Shown here piece after piece: positions 49,251 through 58,754 of a DNA stretch of 64,000 nt. Each line of letters opens with the position of its first letter. The stretch's first letter is position 1. The translations under genes and the position numbers were made by a program. Under the pieces are notes generated by a model that did no database searches, had not been told where the DNA came from, and saw only the letters and a list, made by a program, of their open reading frames with translations. Source of the stretch: Quadrisphaera setariae (GTDB lineage: Bacteria > Actinomycetota > Actinomycetes > Actinomycetales > Quadrisphaeraceae). The stretch covers positions 65,459 through 129,458 of the forward strand of contig NZ_VKAC01000014.1 of the NCBI RefSeq assembly GCF_008041935.1, written 5' to 3'.

Positions 49251-52200
49251 GCACAACCGAAGGGGGCAGCACGCCCATGCACCAGACCGTCGACCCTAAG
49301 CCGCGGCTGGAGTTCGTCGCCGCTGGCGACAGCCTCGACGGCACAGAGGTCGACTCCGGCCAGGTCCACACCGGAACCCTGGACATCGGGGAGTCGGTGC
49401 TGACCTGTGGTGCTCCCACCGACGCGGGTCTGCGCGCCGGCGTCATCGCCGTCGCGGCCGTCATCGCCGCTCAGCTGGGACGTCCGGTCCTGCTACGCGT
49501 CACCGATGCCACGGGCGCCACGGACACCCGTGACCTGGCGGTCCGCCCCGACGGCGTGGTGGAGGTCCCCAGCTCCGAGGGGACCATCACCGGCGATGAA
49601 GACCTCGCGCAGTTCACCGGGCCCTGCCGTGCCTGTGGGGAGGAGCAGGAGGTCATCGCGGCCAGCTGCTCGCAGTGCGGCACCGTGGAGCCCCTGCGCG
49701 TCTCGGCGCACGGCGAGGTGCCGCTGGCTGTGCTGGCGACCCTGCCTGAGGAGGCAGGTGAGGAAGGCGCACCCGAGGGCCAGTACGACCCCTTCGACGA
49801 GGACCGCCAGGTCGAGGAGCCCAACGGCGCAGGGGTGCACGACCCCTCGCACGATGTGCCGACGTGGCCTCTGGTGCTGGTCATGCTGATGGAGCACGGC
49901 GGAGCCAACGTCAGGATCGACGCCGAGCAGTGGCCCCTGCGGGCGGAGTCGATGGCTGCGGTGCGTGCCCTGTCCTTCGAGCACATCCGCCAGCACGGTG
50001 CCGTGCCGCTGGGGCGGCCCGTACGCGCCGACGTCATCGACCCCACGGCGGACCCCACTCAGGTCATCGTCGGATTGGACGGAGACGTCACTCGCGTTCC
50101 CGACGGCGCTGCACCGACATCAACTCGCGCCGAGGAGCCCCCGGTCGTCCCCGTGGTCATGGCGGCCAGCCCCCGCAAGAAGTCGGCCCCCCGCCAGCGA
50201 CCGGCGGGTAAGCACGCGGGTCGGGGCAACCAGCTGCTGGTGATCGGCTCCACCTCCGCTCTGGCCGCCCTGGTCATCGCCGCCCTGGCAGTACCGCAGT
50301 CGATCTCCCCCATCACCACGGTGCTCGGCCTGGGAACTGAGCCCACCGGTGCCACTACCGCCACCCCCGAGCCCACCCCGGCCCCATCCAGCGCGAACAC
50401 TGCACCTGAGGGCTCCGCGGGCGGCAGTGCTGGCGGCCAGAGCCCTACGGGTGGTCGCACTACCGCGTCCCCGCGCAGCGGCGGCGAGGAGACCGAAGTG
50501 GCTCCGCAGTCCTCGGGAGCACCCCAGACCACCCCGGACGCGCTGGCGCCCACGGCACCGACTGCCCCGGTCAGCACCCCCGGAGAGCAGGCGCCCACAT
50601 CGGCGCCGAGCGCTGTTGAGTCCTCCCCCGTCCAGTCCTCGGCGCCGTCAGCGGCACCTTCAGCGTCCTCTGGCGATGACCGCCGCGAGCCGCAGGACAC
50701 CAGCGCGCCGGCCAATGCCGACCCGGACCAGCCTCGACGCACGACCTCGCCGTCCCCCGCGGCTGACGGGTCCATCACCGTGGCGGCCGGGGACAGCCTC
50801 AGCGCCATCGCCGACCAGGTCGGCGAGAGCGTCGAGGACCTGGTGGCCGCGAACGACCTGCGCTCGGCTGACGAGATCGAGGCCGGCCAGCGGCTCGTCG
50901 TTGCCGGTCCTGCCGTGCAGGAGGCCGCGGAGCAGGCAGCCCAGCAGCGCTCCACCCCCGCGCCGGTGCGGCAGGACACCCCGCGTGTGGAGAGCAGCCG
51001 TGAGGAGCCGCACCGCGCACAGATGACCCCCGCTGCTGACGGGTCGATCGTCGTGGCCGCCGGACAAACCCTGGGAGCCATCGCCGACCAGGTCGGCGCC
51101 AGCGTCGCCGCCCTGGTGGCCGCCAACGACCTGCCGTCCGCAGACGAGATCAAGGCCGGTCAGGAGCTCGTCGTGGCGGGTCCGGCCCTGCGCGCGGCCG
51201 CCGAGTCGGACACCGCGGAGCAGCAGCCGGCTGCCTCAGATGGCGATGCCCCCGCCGCCGAGGCTGCGCCCGAGCAGTCCGCGGCCGGGGAGGAGATCAC
51301 GGTCAAGCGGGGCGACACCCTGACGGAGATCGCTGAGCGGACCCGCACCAGCGTCGAGCAGCTGGCTGGACTGAACGCGCTGCCCTCCCCCGACCTCATC
51401 CTTGCCGGCCAGAAGCTACTGACCGCTCCCCCGGTCACCGATGCGCCCGCTGCTGCGGACGACGCAGATGCTCTCGCGCCGGAGGAACAGCCTGAGCCGG
51501 GCGCTGAGCCCACGACCGGGCCGGGTGCTGAGCCGACCGGCGAGCCGACGACGGAGCCGACCGGCGAGCCGACGACGGCGCCGAGCGCAGGGCCGACGAC
51601 GCAGCCGACGACGCAGCCGACGACGGAGCCGAGTGCGGGTCTGCCGGGTCTGCCTGACCTCGGGAACCTGGTGCCTGGGGTGGTCCCGGGCGCTGAGCCG
51701 ACCGGCGAGCCGACCGGCGAGCCGACGACGCAGCCGACTGGCGAGCCGACGACGCAGCCGAGCGCAGGGCCGACGACGCAGCCGACTGGCGAGCCGACGA
51801 CGCAGCCGACGACGCAGCCGACGACGCAGCCGACGACGCAGCCGAGCGCAGGGCCGACGACGCAGCCGACCGGCGAGCCGACGACGCAGCCGACTGGCGA
51901 GCCGACGACGCAGCCGACGACGCAGCCGAGCGCCGGCGTGCCTGACCTCGGGGACCTTGTGCCTGGGGTGGTCCCGGGCGCGAAGCCGACGACGCAGCCG
52001 ACTGCCGAGTCGACCGTCGAGCCGTCGAGCACGCCGACCGTCGAGCCGTCGAGCACGCCGACCGTCGAGCCGTCGAGCACGCCGACCGTCGAGCCGTCGA
52101 GCACGCCGACCGTCTCCCCGTCCGTGGAGCCGGATGGGGCCCCCTCGCTGCGGGCGGAGCCGACTGCAGCGTCGACGTCGACGCTGACCGACCCGTCCAG

Positions 52201-53179
52201 CGCAACGCCGTCTGCGGAGCCGAGTGAGGCCCCCTCGCTATGGGCCGAGCCGACCGACCTCCCAGCAGCTGACCTGACCTCGACGATGGCGACGGTCTCT
52301 CAGCCGCGCACAGGCGAGGGCTCGAGCGACGGCGCTGGTGGTCTCGCCGGAGGCATCGCCAGCAGCCTCCTGCTGGTGGGCAGTACCAAGAAGCTCCGCC
52401 GTAGCCGCGACGTGTCGGCCGCCGCCACCCTGCGCGCGATGGTCACCTCTCTGACCCGGCCGGTCGGTGCATGGGCGGAGAGCAGCACCGAGCAGATCCA
52501 GCTCTCCGCGCTGCGCCCCGGCGGCGCACTGCACTCCCACGCAGGCGACCTGGACATCGCTGTGGGAGCAATCGAGGACGGAGAGTCCTGGCAGGCCGCC
52601 GCCGAGGGGACCTACGCGGACCGCTGGCGGACCAGTCTGAGTCACCTGCGCGAACTTCGTACGGGCCAAGGATCGACCTACATCCGCTTCGCCCATGAAT
52701 GGAACGCTCCCTGGCACCCCTGGCGGGTACGCCAGGAGGAAGTGACCCCCTTCAGTCGCGCGTGGAGCCTGTACAGCTCCCTGCGGCGCGAGGTCTTCCC
52801 CGAGGCCCGGCTCGTTTTCTGTGTCGCGCGCCAGTCCGACGGCCTCGGAGCCGCCTGGACCGACGCCATCCCCAGCGCAGACGACGTCGACCTGTTCGGC
52901 GTGGACTACTACATCGCCAGCGACGAGGGCGCTGAGCACTCCCCCGACGACTTCGTCGCGGGACTGCCTCAGCGCGACCGGTTCGGCGCCCCGGTGGGCC
53001 TGGAGGCCCACCGCCTCCACGCCGAGAGCCAGGGCAAGCCCCTGGTCATCGGTGAGTGGTCCCACCTCAGCCAGAGCGGACCCGCCGCCGGGTTCGCTCA
53101 GGGCCTGCGCACCTACGTCGCCAGCCACGCGGGCACCGGCGCCGGCCAGATCGCCTATGACGTCCCTCTGTCTTGGTGA
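49247..53179 (+). CDS. Membrane-anchored LysM-GH26 protein
   Basis: The 1310-residue product has, in order: two copies of the shared N-terminal domain (about residues 20-106 and 206-283), with a CRAC…CSQC zinc-ribbon between them; a membrane helix (330-350); a Ser/Pro linker; three LysM domains (about 507-555, 598-645, 683-725; for example ITVAAGDSLSAIADQVGESVEDLVAANDL); a Pro/Thr-repeat stalk (745-955); and a C-terminal GH26-type glycanase domain (about 1065-1310). Its putative acid/base E1151 is in IRFAHEWNAPW and the nucleophile E1270 in VIGEWSHL. It is N-in, C-out. GH26 enzymes are mostly beta-mannanases. It lies between the ParA-like and double-GH26 genes. Confidence 0.85.
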   Translation: MSTTEGGSTPMHQTVDPKPRLEFVAAGDSLDGTEVDSGQVHTGTLDIGESVLTCGAPTDAGLRAGVIAVAAVIAAQLGRPVLLRVTDATGATDTRDLAVRPDGVVEVPSSEGTITGDEDLAQFTGPCRACGEEQEVIAASCSQCGTVEPLRVSAHGEVPLAVLATLPEEAGEEGAPEGQYDPFDEDRQVEEPNGAGVHDPSHDVPTWPLVLVMLMEHGGANVRIDAEQWPLRAESMAAVRALSFEHIRQHGAVPLGRPVRADVIDPTADPTQVIVGLDGDVTRVPDGAAPTSTRAEEPPVVPVVMAASPRKKSAPRQRPAGKHAGRGNQLLVIGSTSALAALVIAALAVPQSISPITTVLGLGTEPTGATTATPEPTPAPSSANTAPEGSAGGSAGGQSPTGGRTTASPRSGGEETEVAPQSSGAPQTTPDALAPTAPTAPVSTPGEQAPTSAPSAVESSPVQSSAPSAAPSASSGDDRREPQDTSAPANADPDQPRRTTSPSPAADGSITVAAGDSLSAIADQVGESVEDLVAANDLRSADEIEAGQRLVVAGPAVQEAAEQAAQQRSTPAPVRQDTPRVESSREEPHRAQMTPAADGSIVVAAGQTLGAIADQVGASVAALVAANDLPSADEIKAGQELVVAGPALRAAAESDTAEQQPAASDGDAPAAEAAPEQSAAGEEITVKRGDTLTEIAERTRTSVEQLAGLNALPSPDLILAGQKLLTAPPVTDAPAAADDADALAPEEQPEPGAEPTTGPGAEPTGEPTTEPTGEPTTAPSAGPTTQPTTQPTTEPSAGLPGLPDLGNLVPGVVPGAEPTGEPTGEPTTQPTGEPTTQPSAGPTTQPTGEPTTQPTTQPTTQPTTQPSAGPTTQPTGEPTTQPTGEPTTQPTTQPSAGVPDLGDLVPGVVPGAKPTTQPTAESTVEPSSTPTVEPSSTPTVEPSSTPTVEPSSTPTVSPSVEPDGAPSLRAEPTAASTSTLTDPSSATPSAEPSEAPSLWAEPTDLPAADLTSTMATVSQPRTGEGSSDGAGGLAGGIASSLLLVGSTKKLRRSRDVSAAATLRAMVTSLTRPVGAWAESSTEQIQLSALRPGGALHSHAGDLDIAVGAIEDGESWQAAAEGTYADRWRTSLSHLRELRTGQGSTYIRFAHEWNAPWHPWRVRQEEVTPFSRAWSLYSSLRREVFPEARLVFCVARQSDGLGAAWTDAIPSADDVDLFGVDYYIASDEGAEHSPDDFVAGLPQRDRFGAPVGLEAHRLHAESQGKPLVIGEWSHLSQSGPAAGFAQGLRTYVASHAGTGAGQIAYDVPLSW
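51520..51945. repeat. Pro-Thr codon repeats in the LysM-GH26 stalk
   Basis: The stalk is built from 12- and 6-base units such as GAGCCGACCGGC and ACGACGCAGCCG (EPTG, TTQP). Two near-identical inserts (PDLGNLVPGVVPGA and PDLGDLVPGVVPGA) sit within, at about 51650-51690 and 51940-51980. Slippage should change its length. Confidence 0.85.
52013..52108. repeat. Four perfect 24-bp tandem units
   Basis: Four copies of a 24-base unit encode TVEPSSTP in the stalk of the LysM-GH26 protein. They are identical at the nucleotide level, so the duplication is recent or kept by gene conversion. Confidence 0.9.
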
Positions 53180-53186
53180 GGACTGC

Positions 53187-56100
53187 ATGAAGACCCTTCC
53201 CAGCTGGCCGCTCGTCTCCGTCGTCGCCTTTCCCACCGGCCAAGGCATCGTCCGGGTCGACAACGAGCACCACCGGGTCCAGGCGACGTCCCTGGAGCTC
53301 GCGAGAACAGAGGCCCTGGCGTACGTGGCCGAGCACGTGGCTCGCGTGCACGGCAGGGCTGTGCGCGTGGACGCCCACGACCCCGAGGGCTACTGCCAGC
53401 TGATGGTCACGCCCGAGGGGGCGGTTCGCCTCAGCGATGACAGCTTCGGGCTCACCACGCCGACACCCCCGGCCGCCTCGGGCCCCTCGGCCTCGACGGA
53501 GGCCTTCGACATCACCAGCGGCGAGGCATCTCTACCGCGGCAGCTGCGCTGGACCGACCGCGGACAGGTCGCCCGCGTGGGTGGGACGACGCTGCTGGCC
53601 GCCACGGTCATCGCCGCAGGTGTCGCCGCCAGCGGACACCTCCCCCGACGCCAGTCCGACATCGCGCTGACTGCGGCCACTCCGACCGCGACCCCCACCC
53701 CCGCAGCGGCCCCAGTGCGCGCCACCTTGCACATCGAGGCCGAGGGGCCCGTCACGGCCACGCTTATCGTCGACGGCGACAGCCAAGCCGCAGTGGTCAC
53801 CAACGAGCCCACCGCCACCGAGGCCCAGCCCGCGCAGACCACAGCCGCGCCGTCGGCAGCGTCCAGCACCTTCGCCACAGGGCAGGCCAGCACCTCGACG
53901 CCGATTCCCACCGCCTCGGCGGCCCCGGCGGTGGCAGCGCCAGCGCCGACGACCACTCCAAGCACCACCCCTTCGGGACGGGCCAGTGCTTCGACGATCA
54001 CGCCCGCTGCCTCCGTCCCCTCGAACGCGACGCCGGTGAGCACCGCCACCGCCAGGCCCTCTGCGACGCCAACCTCGGCCGCAACCGCGCTGACCAGGAC
54101 GACGGCGTCCGCCTCCCCGAGCGCCGGCAGCGTCGAGGCGAACGGCGAGGAGAGCGACGAGCCGACCTGGACGGCCGCCGACGACGCCGAGCTCGACGAG
54201 GCGATCGACGCAATGACCCGAGCCGGAGACAACGCTGACGCGCTGGCACAGGCCGGGATCACCGCCGACCCGGACAGAGTCGAGCGCCCGAGCGCCTCCC
54301 CCACCGATTCCGCCACGTCGACCCTGCCGGCCGGCGAGGGCCAGGTCACGGCCGCCCCGTCGGCCGCCCCGACCGGGGCTCCTACAGCGACCGCCACGGC
54401 GAGCAGCGCGTCGACGTCGACCCCCGCAGCGACCTCGACTCCCTCGGCGCAGCCCACCGCGACCCAGCGGGCCGGTGCCCCTGCCTCGACGTCCACCGCC
54501 GAGCCGAGCACGGAGCCCACCGCCGAGCCCACCGCGGAGGCGGCTGCGGAGCCGACCGCCGGCCCGACGTCGACCACCACCACCCGCGAGCAGCAGCCGG
54601 CCCCTGTGCCGGTCCCCGACGACGAGGACGAGCAGCAGGAGCTGGGCTCCGCGTCCTCGACGACCTCACCCACCGGGGAGCAGACCCGCACCACGGCACC
54701 TGAGCGCACCGACATTAATGACGCCACCACCACCGCGACGGCTACCGCCGGCGGTGGGTGGCTGTCCGGGGCCTCTGGAGACGGCGCCGACGACGGCCAG
54801 CTCGGCGCCTGGCGCGGCAAGCCCATCGCCATCGGCGGCACCTGGGCCGACCGGGGCGACAACCAGACCGAGCTGTGGTCCATCGCTGATGGCGGGGAAT
54901 GGGCCGGCTTTGACGGCGCCCTGGACATCGCCCCCGGCGGCCTGCTGGCAGGCGAGTCCTGGTCGGCCGCCGCCTCCGGGGCCTACGACGACCGCTGGCG
55001 CGCCTCCCTGGCCAAGATGGCCGACCTGCGCGCCGGTGCGGGCACCACCTACATCCGCCCCTTCCACGAGTTCAACCTCGGCGGGTGGGACTGGTCGGTC
55101 CAGCCCGGCGACGCCGAGGACTTCAAGACCGCCTGGGCGCGCTACCGCGACATCCAGCGCGAGGTCTTCCCTGAGGCGAAGCTCGTCTACGGCGTCAACG
55201 TCACCAGCTCAGGCACCGACCTGGACTGGCGCACCACCTGGCCCGGCAAGGACAACGCCGACGTGCTGGGCGTGGACACCTACAACGGCTGGCCCACCAT
55301 CAACAGCGACGCCCAGTTCAACGAGCAGGCCAACGCCCGCGGTGACGGAGGCATCCCCATCGGCCTGAACGCCTACAGCGAGCAGGCCCGCGAATGGGGC
55401 GTGCCGCTGGCGGTGCCGGAGTGGTCCGGACGCGCGGAGATGGGCGACGAAGCCGCCTACGTCGAGGGCATGACCAGCTGGTTCGCCCAGAACGCCGGCA
55501 GCGGCCCCGGCCAGCTGCTCTACGAGATCGTCTTCAACGCACCCCAGGACGACAACAACTTCAAGCTCTTCGGGGACACGCGGATGCCGGAGTCCTCCGC
55601 TGCCTACCAGCAGGCCTACTCCGACGGCGTCGCCAGCAGCACCGCAGCGCCTGCGCCGGCGACGAGTGCCGCAGCGCCTGCGCCGGCGACCAGTGCCGCC
55701 GAGCAGGGCGAGCAGGTCGAGCAGGGCGACGGCGAGGCGAGCGAGGAGCCCACCGCCTCGACGCCGACCGCGCAGGACGCAGGCGACGAGCCCACCGAGG
55801 GCGACGTCGACCAGCGCGACCAGGCCCAGGACGAGCGAGTGGACGAGCAGGAGGACGGGCAGGCCGAGGACAGCGCAGCTACCACCTCGAGCACGACCGA
55901 GCAGCCCACCACCACGCAGCGGTCCACCTCTGAGGCCGGCGGGCCGACCGCTGGCGCCAGGACCGCTGGGACGGTCGCCGCCGACAGCGCCGGCGGCTGG
56001 CTCTCCGGAGCCGCTGGAGACGGCGTCGTGGACGGTTCCTTGGGCCAGTGGCGCGGCAAGCCCGTCCAGATCGCCGGCACCTGGCAGGACACCGGCGACG

Positions 56101-57062
56101 CCCAGACCCAGATGTGGAACCTCTCCCCCGGAGAGGAGTTCGGAGACTGGGACAAGCCCTTGGACCTGGCCCCCGGTGGCTTCAACGACGGCGACACCTG
56201 GGCCGCGGCCGCCAGCGGCGCCTACGACGACCGCTGGCGTGAGGGCCTGACCAAGGCCGCCAGCTACCGCCAGGGCAAGGGGACCACCTACATCCGGCCC
56301 TTCCACGAGTTCAACGGCACCTGGTACCCCTGGTCCGTCGCCCCCGGCCAGGAAGAAATCTTCAAGACCGCCTGGGCGCGCTACCGCGCCATCCAGCAGG
56401 AGGTCTTCCCCTCCGCCAAGCTGGTCTACAACCCGAACGTCAACTCCACCGGCGGGCTGGACTGGCGCAAGTCCTGGCCCGGTGCTGACCAGGTCGACGT
56501 GCTCGGGGTCGACATGTACAACGGTTCGCCCAAGCGCTACGACTCCGCCGAGGAGTGGGCCAGCGGCCTAGACGTCACCGGGGACGACGGCATCCCGATC
56601 GGCCTGAACGCCTACGCCGCGCAGGCCCGGGAGTGGGGCGTGCCGCTGGCGGTGCCTGAGTGGTCCGGGCGCGCTGAGCAGGGCGACGACCCTGCGTTCA
56701 TCACCGGGATCGGCACCTGGTTCGCGGAGAACGCTGGTAGCGGCCCCGGCCAGCTCCTGTACGAGGTGATGTTCAACGTCGACCGCAACAACGACAACTT
56801 CCGCCTCTTCAACGGGACACGGATGCCGCAGTCCGCGGAGGCCTACCGCGAGGTGTTCTCCCGACCCGCCGCCAACGGCGGCGGCGAAAGCTCCGGCGCG
56901 ACGGCGGTCACTGCGGCCAGCCGCGACCAGGCGCCCGCCGAGGACGAGCAGCAGGTCGCCGAGGATGCTGGCCAGAGCGGTGGCGACGGCGATGCCGAGC
57001 AGTCAGGCGATGTCAACGCCACCGCCGGGTTCGAGGACCGCACCGGCGAGGGCGACACTTGA
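53187..57062 (+). CDS. Membrane-anchored double GH26 protein
   Basis: The 1291-residue product has one copy of the shared N-terminal domain (residues 6-82, beginning SWPLVSVVAFPTGQ), a membrane helix (about 133-151), a 370-residue Ser/Thr/Ala/Pro stalk, a first GH26 domain (about 520-811, catalytic E628 in IRPFHEFN and E745 in VPEWSG), a second stalk, a second GH26 domain (about 933-1225, E1041 in IRPFHEFNG and E1158 in VPEWSG), and a polar tail. Both domains look active. GH26 enzymes attack beta-mannan, or less often beta-1,3/1,4-glucan and xylan. ATG 53187 follows GTGAGG. The TGA 57060-57062 separates it in frame from a GH6 domain. Confidence 0.87.
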   Translation: MKTLPSWPLVSVVAFPTGQGIVRVDNEHHRVQATSLELARTEALAYVAEHVARVHGRAVRVDAHDPEGYCQLMVTPEGAVRLSDDSFGLTTPTPPAASGPSASTEAFDITSGEASLPRQLRWTDRGQVARVGGTTLLAATVIAAGVAASGHLPRRQSDIALTAATPTATPTPAAAPVRATLHIEAEGPVTATLIVDGDSQAAVVTNEPTATEAQPAQTTAAPSAASSTFATGQASTSTPIPTASAAPAVAAPAPTTTPSTTPSGRASASTITPAASVPSNATPVSTATARPSATPTSAATALTRTTASASPSAGSVEANGEESDEPTWTAADDAELDEAIDAMTRAGDNADALAQAGITADPDRVERPSASPTDSATSTLPAGEGQVTAAPSAAPTGAPTATATASSASTSTPAATSTPSAQPTATQRAGAPASTSTAEPSTEPTAEPTAEAAAEPTAGPTSTTTTREQQPAPVPVPDDEDEQQELGSASSTTSPTGEQTRTTAPERTDINDATTTATATAGGGWLSGASGDGADDGQLGAWRGKPIAIGGTWADRGDNQTELWSIADGGEWAGFDGALDIAPGGLLAGESWSAAASGAYDDRWRASLAKMADLRAGAGTTYIRPFHEFNLGGWDWSVQPGDAEDFKTAWARYRDIQREVFPEAKLVYGVNVTSSGTDLDWRTTWPGKDNADVLGVDTYNGWPTINSDAQFNEQANARGDGGIPIGLNAYSEQAREWGVPLAVPEWSGRAEMGDEAAYVEGMTSWFAQNAGSGPGQLLYEIVFNAPQDDNNFKLFGDTRMPESSAAYQQAYSDGVASSTAAPAPATSAAAPAPATSAAEQGEQVEQGDGEASEEPTASTPTAQDAGDEPTEGDVDQRDQAQDERVDEQEDGQAEDSAATTSSTTEQPTTTQRSTSEAGGPTAGARTAGTVAADSAGGWLSGAAGDGVVDGSLGQWRGKPVQIAGTWQDTGDAQTQMWNLSPGEEFGDWDKPLDLAPGGFNDGDTWAAAASGAYDDRWREGLTKAASYRQGKGTTYIRPFHEFNGTWYPWSVAPGQEEIFKTAWARYRAIQQEVFPSAKLVYNPNVNSTGGLDWRKSWPGADQVDVLGVDMYNGSPKRYDSAEEWASGLDVTGDDGIPIGLNAYAAQAREWGVPLAVPEWSGRAEQGDDPAFITGIGTWFAENAGSGPGQLLYEVMFNVDRNNDNFRLFNGTRMPQSAEAYREVFSRPAANGGGESSGATAVTAASRDQAPAEDEQQVAEDAGQSGGDGDAEQSGDVNATAGFEDRTGEGDT

Positions 57063-58175
57063 AGATCAGCGGACCCCGCGCCGCAGAGCACCCCGTCGCC
57101 CACCCCGAGACCTGAGACGGGCCCCTCGACCAGCACGCCGACCAGCACGCCGTCGGGCGCGCGGGCGACGACGTCGAGCAGCACCTCGACGGGCACGCGG
57201 GCTGCCGCGGCTCAGGCCACCCCTGCCGCCGCTAGCGGCAGCAACCCGCTGGCCGGGGTGCAGCTGTGGGCCGACCCCGACAGCGACGCCGCCCGCGAGC
57301 TGGCCCAGCGCGGCCAGGACGGTCCCGGCGCTGCCGCCCTGGCCCGGATCGCGCAGACCCCCAACGCCGTCTGGCTGGGCGACTGGATGAGCGCGGAGCA
57401 GGCCCGTGCCCGCGCCGAGCAGGTCACCACCGCCGCTACCGCCGCCGGACAGGCCCCCGTGCTAGTGCTGTACGCCATCCCTGACAAGGACGCCGGCGGC
57501 TTCTCCGCCGGAGGCGCGGCCAACGCGGGCGCCTACATGGCGTGGGTGCAGGCCGTCGCCGACGGCATCGGGAACCGGCGCGCCATCGTCATCGTCGAGC
57601 CCGACGCCCTGGCACAGATAGACCAGGTCGGCGGAGGCGATGAGCGCACCGGGATGCTCCGCGACGCGCTCGCCATCCTGGCGGGCACCGGCGCGACGTC
57701 CTACCTGGACGCCGGCAACTCCGGGTGGGTCGACGCCGACACCATGGCCGCCCGCGTGCAGGCCGTCGGGCTCGAGAACGCCGCCGGAGTGGCGCTGAAC
57801 ACCTCCAACTTCAACCGCACCTCCGACGAGCAGGCTTACGGGGAGGCCCTGAGCGTCAAGCTCGGCGGGGTCGGGTACGTCATCGACACCAGCCGCAACG
57901 GCAACGGCCCCGCCACCGGCAACCTGGCCTGGTGCAACCCCGCCGGGCGCGCCCTGGGGCAGACCCCCACGACGAGCCCGAACGATCCCGCGGCGCCCCA
58001 CAATGACGCGCTGTTGTGGGTCAAGCAGGTCGGGCAGAGCGACGGGGAGTGCGACCGCGGCGACCCGCCGGCGGGCACGTGGATGCCGCAGTACGCCATC
58101 GACCTGGCCGACGCCGCGTCCGCTCAGCCCGGTCAGCCCGGTCAGCTAGCCACTCGGACCGAGGAGCAGCAGTGA
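57063..58175 (+). pseudogene. GH6 cellulase domain cut off by an in-frame TGA
   Basis: The reading frame of the double-GH26 gene continues past its TGA without another stop for 370 codons. First comes a Ser/Thr/Pro linker like the stalks inside the protein (about 60 residues). A GH6 domain then begins NPLAGVQLWADPDSDAAREL and holds LYAIPDKDAGG, IVEPDALAQI and VKQVGQSDGEC, the three catalytic Asp regions of cellobiohydrolases. The first possible start after the TGA is GTG 57258, inside the domain's opening motif, with no ribosome site and no signal. So this looks like the last domain of one longer protein, broken by a nonsense change or made by readthrough. Its end still overlaps the next gene (GTGA). 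Confidence 0.7.
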
Positions 58176-58750
58176 GCCCGTGGCTGGGAGCGCTGCGGCG
58201 GCGAGGCCCCGCCGCGCGCACCCAGCCCGCGGCGCGCCTCATGGCTGCGCCTTCCATGGGGCGTGAGCGGCCCGCGCCAGCCCCGGCACCACTGGGCGCG
58301 CGGGTGCGGACCGTCGTCGACACCGTCCGCTCCCTGAAGGAGGCGCCCAAGACCCCCGCAGAGATCGAGCGGGACACCGCGGCGCTGCGCGCCGACGGAG
58401 TCATCCCCGCGGACCTGCTGCACCGCGTCCTAGCCGGTGACAACGGCGCCACCGTGGACCTGACGGCGGTGCAGTTGACGACGTTGGCGGACTGCTACGG
58501 GCTCACACCGGCCTACTTCCTGGGCACCGACGCCGAGGTGGAGGAGATCGAGGCGGGTCTGGAGTACCTGCGCCTGGTCCGAGACCCCTCCACCATCGGC
58601 GTGCCCTACCTGTGCACCCGCAGCGGCGCGGTCAATGCGAGGCTGCTGCGCGCCCACAGCCAGCTCATGCAGGAGGCACCGCGGCTGCTGGCCGAGCACC
58701 GCGGCGGCACGGCGCCCCCGTCGACGGACCCTCCTGGTACGAGGTCCTGA
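58172..58750 (+). CDS. HTH-type protein related to the double-HTH regulator
   Basis: The 192-residue product begins at GTG 58172, overlapping the GH6 stop. After a 35-residue basic start, residues 40-140 match the EspR-like unit: TPAEIERDTAALRADGVIPADLLHRVLAGDN, TTLADCYGLTPAYFLGTDAEVEEIEAGLEYLRLVR. The tail TPAYFLGTDAEVEEI parallels PPTYFLGSDQEIEEI of the 37.5-kb regulator. It may regulate the glycanase operon. A later ATG near 58259 is possible. Confidence 0.7.
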   Translation: MSPWLGALRRRGPAARTQPAARLMAAPSMGRERPAPAPAPLGARVRTVVDTVRSLKEAPKTPAEIERDTAALRADGVIPADLLHRVLAGDNGATVDLTAVQLTTLADCYGLTPAYFLGTDAEVEEIEAGLEYLRLVRDPSTIGVPYLCTRSGAVNARLLRAHSQLMQEAPRLLAEHRGGTAPPSTDPPGTRS

Positions 58751-58754
58751 GCGC

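Noticed and set aside
57060..57062. TGA as a selenocysteine codon
   Set aside because: The position is in a low-complexity tail before a linker, not at an active site, and no SECIS-like hairpin directly after it was seen; nonsense change or readthrough is simpler.
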